A program made the translations under genes and the position numbers. From the NCBI RefSeq assembly GCF_024807145.1, contig NZ_JANUCA010000007.1:62001-126000 (forward strand): a stretch of DNA of 64,000 bases, read 5' to 3'. Shown piece by piece: positions 60,866 through 64,000 of this stretch. Source of the stretch: Microbacterium sp. AK031 (lineage in GTDB: Bacteria > Actinomycetota > Actinomycetes > Actinomycetales > Microbacteriaceae). The notes beneath the pieces were generated by a model. The model saw only the letters and a list, made by a program, of their open reading frames with translations, did not search any database and was not told where the DNA came from. Within the stretch, counting starts at the first letter, position 1. Every line of letters starts with the position of its first letter.

Positions 60866-63243
60866 GCGCTCTCGCCGACCGTCCGGCCAATCCCGTCGTG
60901 GGAATTCGCGCCCCGCATGAGAGCGCAGCCCTGCACGTGACGGGTGCCGCCATGTACACCGACGACCTCGCCGCGCACACCGCCGGTGTGCTCACGGCGT
61001 GGCCCGTCCAGTCCACCAACGCGCACGCGAAGGTCAGCATCGACGTCTCCGGAGCGTACGAGGTGCCAGGGGTCGTGCGCGTTCTCACCGCCGACGACGT
61101 CCCCGGTGTCAACGACGCAGGTATCAAGCACGACGAGCCGCTGTTCCCCGACGAGGCCATGTTCTACGGCCACGCCCTGGTCTGGGTGCTCGGCGAAACG
61201 CAGGAAGCCGCCCGGCTCGGCGCCGCCGCCGTCACCGTCGACTATGAGCCCCTGCCGTCACTGATCACGATCCAGGATGCAGTCGACGCCGACTCGTTCC
61301 AGGGCATTGCGCGCACGGTGCAGCGTGGGGACGCGGCATCCGCCCTGGCATCCTCGGCGCACGTCTTCGAAGGCGTGAGCGAGTTCGGCGGGCAGGAGCA
61401 CTTCTACCTCGAGACGCAGGCATCGTTCGCCACGCTCGACTCAGAGGGCCAGTACTTCGTGCAGTGCTCGACGCAGCATCCGTCTGAGACGCAGGACATC
61501 GTCGCGCACGTGCTGAACATCCCCGCGAACCAGGTCACCGTGCAGTCGCTGCGCATGGGCGGCGCGTTCGGCGGCAAGGAGATGCAGTCTCACGGGTTCG
61601 CCGCGATCGCGGCGCTCGGCGCGAAGCTCACCGGACGTCCGGTGCGGCTGCGGCTGAATCGCACGCAGGACATCACGATGACCGGCAAGCGGCATCCGTT
61701 CCGAATCGAGTGGAAGGTCGGCTTCGACTCCGATGGCCTCCTTCAGGGACTGGATGCTGTGCTCACCTGCGACGGCGGATGGAGCCTCGACCTTTCCGAG
61801 CCCGTCCTCGGCCGGGCGCTCTGCCACCTCGACAACGCCTACTGGATCCCCAACGTGCACGCCCACGGGCGGATTGCGAAAACGAACAAGGCTTCGAACA
61901 CGGCCTTCCGCGGTTTCGGCGGGCCGCAGGGCGTGTTCCTCATCGAAGACATCCTCGGCCGCTCCGCCGCTGCCATGGGTATCGACCCGATAGAGCTGCG
62001 CGAGAAGAACTTCTACCAGCAGGGTCAGTCGACCCCTTACGGCCAGCTCGTCAAGGATGCCGCCCGCACGGGCAAGATCTGGAACCAACTACGCGACGAG
62101 GCGAACGTCGACGAGCGCCGCGCCGAGATCGCAAAGTTCAACGCGAACAGCCCGCACGCCAAGCGGGCTCTGGCGATGACACCGGTCAAGTTCGGCATCT
62201 CGTTCAACTTCGCGGCCTTCAACCAGGCCGGCGCGCTCGTGCACGTCTACAAGGACGGCTCGGTGCTGATCAATCACGGCGGCACCGAGATGGGCCAGGG
62301 CCTGCACACCAAGATGCTGCAGGTCGCGGCCACGGCGCTCGGCCTCGAGCTGCACCAGGTGCGGCTCGCGCCCACGCGCACCGACAAGGTGCCGAACACG
62401 TCAGCGACCGCGGCGTCGTCAGGCGCCGACCTCAACGGCGGCGCGGTGAAGAACGCGTGCGAGCAGATCCGCGAGCGCATGGCGGATGTCGCCGCGCGCC
62501 TGCTGAACGTCGACGCGCGCGACGTTCGCTTCTCCGCCGGCCTGATCACCGGTCTCGGCAACACCGAGAAGGCGCTGACCTTCGGCGAGGTCGCCAACGC
62601 CGCCTACCTGCAGCGCGTGCAGTTGTTCGCGGCGGGCTATTACCGCACCGAGGGCCTGCACTGGAACCCCGAGATCATGCAGGGCTCTCCGTTCAAGTAC
62701 TTCGCGTACGGATGTGCGGCGACCGAGGTCGAGGTCGATGAGTTCACCGGGGCGTACCGGGTGCGCCGAGTGGACATCGTCCACGATGTGGGTGATTCGC
62801 TCTCTCCCATGCTCGACGTCGGCCAGATCGAGGGCGCCTACGTGCAGGGCGTCGGCTGGCTGACGCTGGAGGAGCTGCGCTGGGACACCAGCGCCGGTCC
62901 GAATCGCGGACGTCTGCAGACCCAATCGGCGTCGACCTATAAGCTGCCGAGCTTCTCGGAGATGCCGGAAGAATTCAACGTACGGCTGTTCGAGGACGCC
63001 CGAGAGGACGGCGCGGTCTACGGCTCCAAAGCCGTGGGCGAGCCGCCGTTCATGCTCGCGTTCAGTGCGCGCGAGGCGATCCGTGAGGCCGTCGGCGCAT
63101 TCGGACCGGAGGGTCAAATGGTCGAACTCGGCTCGCCCGCGACGCCGGAAGCCGTCTTCTGGGCGGTCCGTGCCGTGCAGCAGGCAGTTGCGGAGGCGAC
63201 GCCCGCTCGTGCCGGTGCTCACGAACTCGCAGCCGTTCGCTGA
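60862..63243 (+). CDS. xdhB: Xanthine dehydrogenase molybdopterin subunit
   Basis: A 793-aa catalytic subunit holding the molybdenum cofactor. Diagnostic motifs are 'GGAFGGKEMQS' (near residue 233), 'NTAFRGFGGPQG' (near 346), 'GGTEMGQGLHTKM' (near 474) and the active-site Glu in 'GSKAVGEPPFM' (near 726). It oxidises hypoxanthine and xanthine to urate. Coupled to xdhA by ATGA and followed by xdhC. Confidence 0.96.
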   Translation: MSALADRPANPVVGIRAPHESAALHVTGAAMYTDDLAAHTAGVLTAWPVQSTNAHAKVSIDVSGAYEVPGVVRVLTADDVPGVNDAGIKHDEPLFPDEAMFYGHALVWVLGETQEAARLGAAAVTVDYEPLPSLITIQDAVDADSFQGIARTVQRGDAASALASSAHVFEGVSEFGGQEHFYLETQASFATLDSEGQYFVQCSTQHPSETQDIVAHVLNIPANQVTVQSLRMGGAFGGKEMQSHGFAAIAALGAKLTGRPVRLRLNRTQDITMTGKRHPFRIEWKVGFDSDGLLQGLDAVLTCDGGWSLDLSEPVLGRALCHLDNAYWIPNVHAHGRIAKTNKASNTAFRGFGGPQGVFLIEDILGRSAAAMGIDPIELREKNFYQQGQSTPYGQLVKDAARTGKIWNQLRDEANVDERRAEIAKFNANSPHAKRALAMTPVKFGISFNFAAFNQAGALVHVYKDGSVLINHGGTEMGQGLHTKMLQVAATALGLELHQVRLAPTRTDKVPNTSATAASSGADLNGGAVKNACEQIRERMADVAARLLNVDARDVRFSAGLITGLGNTEKALTFGEVANAAYLQRVQLFAAGYYRTEGLHWNPEIMQGSPFKYFAYGCAATEVEVDEFTGAYRVRRVDIVHDVGDSLSPMLDVGQIEGAYVQGVGWLTLEELRWDTSAGPNRGRLQTQSASTYKLPSFSEMPEEFNVRLFEDAREDGAVYGSKAVGEPPFMLAFSAREAIREAVGAFGPEGQMVELGSPATPEAVFWAVRAVQQAVAEATPARAGAHELAAVR

Positions 63244-63255
63244 TCGGAACACGAG

Positions 63256-64000
63256 ATGGACTGGCTCGATGCACTTCAGGATCTGCGCACGCGGCGCGTT
63301 CCTGCCGTCGTCGTGACCATGGCCCTCGTCCGCGGTCATGCGCCCCGCAACGGCGGCGCGAAGATGGTCGTCTCCCCCGATGGCGTGTTCGGCACGATCG
63401 GTGGCGGCAACCTCGAGGCGACGACGATCGATCGAGCCCGTGCGATGCTCGCATCCGGGTCGACAGAACCCGAACTGCTCACGCTCACGCTCAGCGACAA
63501 GGCGACGACGGAGTATGGCGTGCAGTGCTGCGGAGGAGAGGTCACGATGATGCTCGAGCCGATGCGGGTCGTCCCCGTCGTCGCGATCTTCGGGATCGGG
63601 CACGTCGGCCTGGAGCTCGCGCGCGTGCTCGCCCGGCACGAGATCGATCTGCATCTGATCGATTCCCGGCCCGAGATGCTCGCGCTCGCGCGCGTCGGCG
63701 AGCCGGGCCGCGACGGCGTCTTCGCGGATGCTGTCGCCAGGATCCACATCACGCACTCCCCCGTTCCCGAGGCGGCGCTCATGACCTTGCCGACCGACGC
63801 GCACGTGCTGGTGATGACGCACGACCATGTCGAGGATCTCGCCGTCGTCGATCAGTCGCTTCGCACAGGCGGCATCCGCTCCATCGGCCTGATCGGCTCG
63901 GCATCCAAGTGGGCGCGTTTCCGCAAGAAGCTCACCGAGCTCGGGCACGCCGAGGCGGATCTCGCGCGCGTCACGACGCCGATCGGCGTGCCGGAGGTGT
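63256..64000 (+). CDS. xdhC: Xanthine dehydrogenase accessory protein XdhC, 5' part
   Basis: The first 248 codons of the molybdenum-cofactor chaperone, cut by the right edge of the window with no stop in view. It begins MDWLDALQDLRTRRVPAVVV; the XdhC N-terminal motif 'GGGNLEATTIDRA' and the Rossmann part 'IFGIGHVGLELARVLARH' followed by 'MTHDHVEDLAVV' are clear. It sulfurates or loads Moco onto XdhB. It starts 12 bp after xdhB. Confidence 0.93.
   Translation, partial: MDWLDALQDLRTRRVPAVVVTMALVRGHAPRNGGAKMVVSPDGVFGTIGGGNLEATTIDRARAMLASGSTEPELLTLTLSDKATTEYGVQCCGGEVTMMLEPMRVVPVVAIFGIGHVGLELARVLARHEIDLHLIDSRPEMLALARVGEPGRDGVFADAVARIHITHSPVPEAALMTLPTDAHVLVMTHDHVEDLAVVDQSLRTGGIRSIGLIGSASKWARFRKKLTELGHAEADLARVTTPIGVPEV

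Noticed and set aside
62419-63948. - strand open frame of 509 codons at the right end
   Set aside because: Antisense of xdhB and xdhC, both of which have clear cofactor motifs.

Overview
The window is high-GC DNA from an actinobacterium, most likely a Microbacterium-type member of the Microbacteriaceae. The reasons are the codon bias, the Gly/Ala-rich proteins with GTG and TTG starts, a complete C50 (decaprenoxanthin-type) carotenoid operon controlled by a MarR gene, a DUF222/HNH gene, a DUF559-like gene, DUF6226- and DUF6986-like proteins, and an actinobacterial coproporphyrin ferrochelatase. The assignment comes from reading protein sequences by eye; no database was searched. I see no rRNA, tRNA, CRISPR array, prophage or insertion sequence. 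Genes are packed tightly, and many operons are chains of 4-bp ATGA/GTGA overlaps.

Layout. 1-2.8 kb: end of a sugar ABC importer (binding protein cut by the window edge, then two permeases). 2.9-6.3 kb (-): a DUF6226-like protein, a rhodanese and a secreted GH43-like beta-propeller protein with a Pro-Gly-Asn-Gly-His-Gly repeat tail. 6.4-7.2 kb: two divergent gene remnants joined at a deletion scar. 7.4-10 kb: a DivIVA-like coiled-coil protein and a CE7-type esterase. 10.1-12.9 kb: a ClgR/PopR-like regulator, a membrane protein, a two-gene clpP operon in which one subunit lacks the catalytic serine, and a hotdog thioesterase. 13.0-15.6 kb: an Mn/Zn ABC importer behind a doubled MntR/DtxR-like operator. 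15.5-18.8 kb: a PLP trans-sulfuration enzyme with a divergent Lrp regulator, and a MATE exporter. 19-28.3 kb (-): a membrane protein, then the ten-gene chain idi-crtE-crtB-crtI-crtYe-crtYf-crtEb-SDR/DUF2867-UV endonuclease-ferrochelatase, with a divergent CrtR-like MarR gene. 29-31 kb: a hydrolase and a zinc alcohol dehydrogenase. 31.1-36.2 kb: a LacI-controlled ABC importer with a GH130 phosphorylase (beta-mannoside use). 36.2-42.7 kb: msrA, a DUF808 protein, an isoaspartyl methyltransferase, a frameshifted HNH gene, a HAD hydrolase, an FMN riboswitch with ribM, and a J-domain protein.

42.7-64 kb is a purine-catabolism island. One eight-gene operon (-) reads hyi-glxR-gcl-glxK::allB-peroxiredoxin-uraD-uraH-uox; a second (-) reads aceB-DUF6986-allE; a third (+) is xdhA-xdhB-xdhC, running off the window. 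An IclR-type (AllR-like) gene lies beside aceB. Together they take xanthine/hypoxanthine to urate, allantoin and glyoxylate, and glyoxylate on to glycerate phosphate (Gcl/GlxR/Hyi/GlxK) or malate (AceB). Allantoate amidohydrolase, a ureidoglycolate-cleaving enzyme and a purine permease are not in view. A DUF559-like gene flanked by two strong hairpins, and a mannonate-dehydratase-like gene beside a broken lacI gene, interrupt the island.

The observations I find most striking are: (1) an 863-residue fusion of glycerate kinase and allantoinase; (2) a shared TTCC-N7-GGAA palindrome in front of all the purine operons and the iclR gene, mostly about 35 bp from the start codon; (3) a 19-bp palindrome shared by the ClgR/PopR-like gene and the clpP pair; (4) the carotenoid operon running without a break into a UV-damage endonuclease and ferrochelatase; and (5) six long hairpins of similar design between genes.
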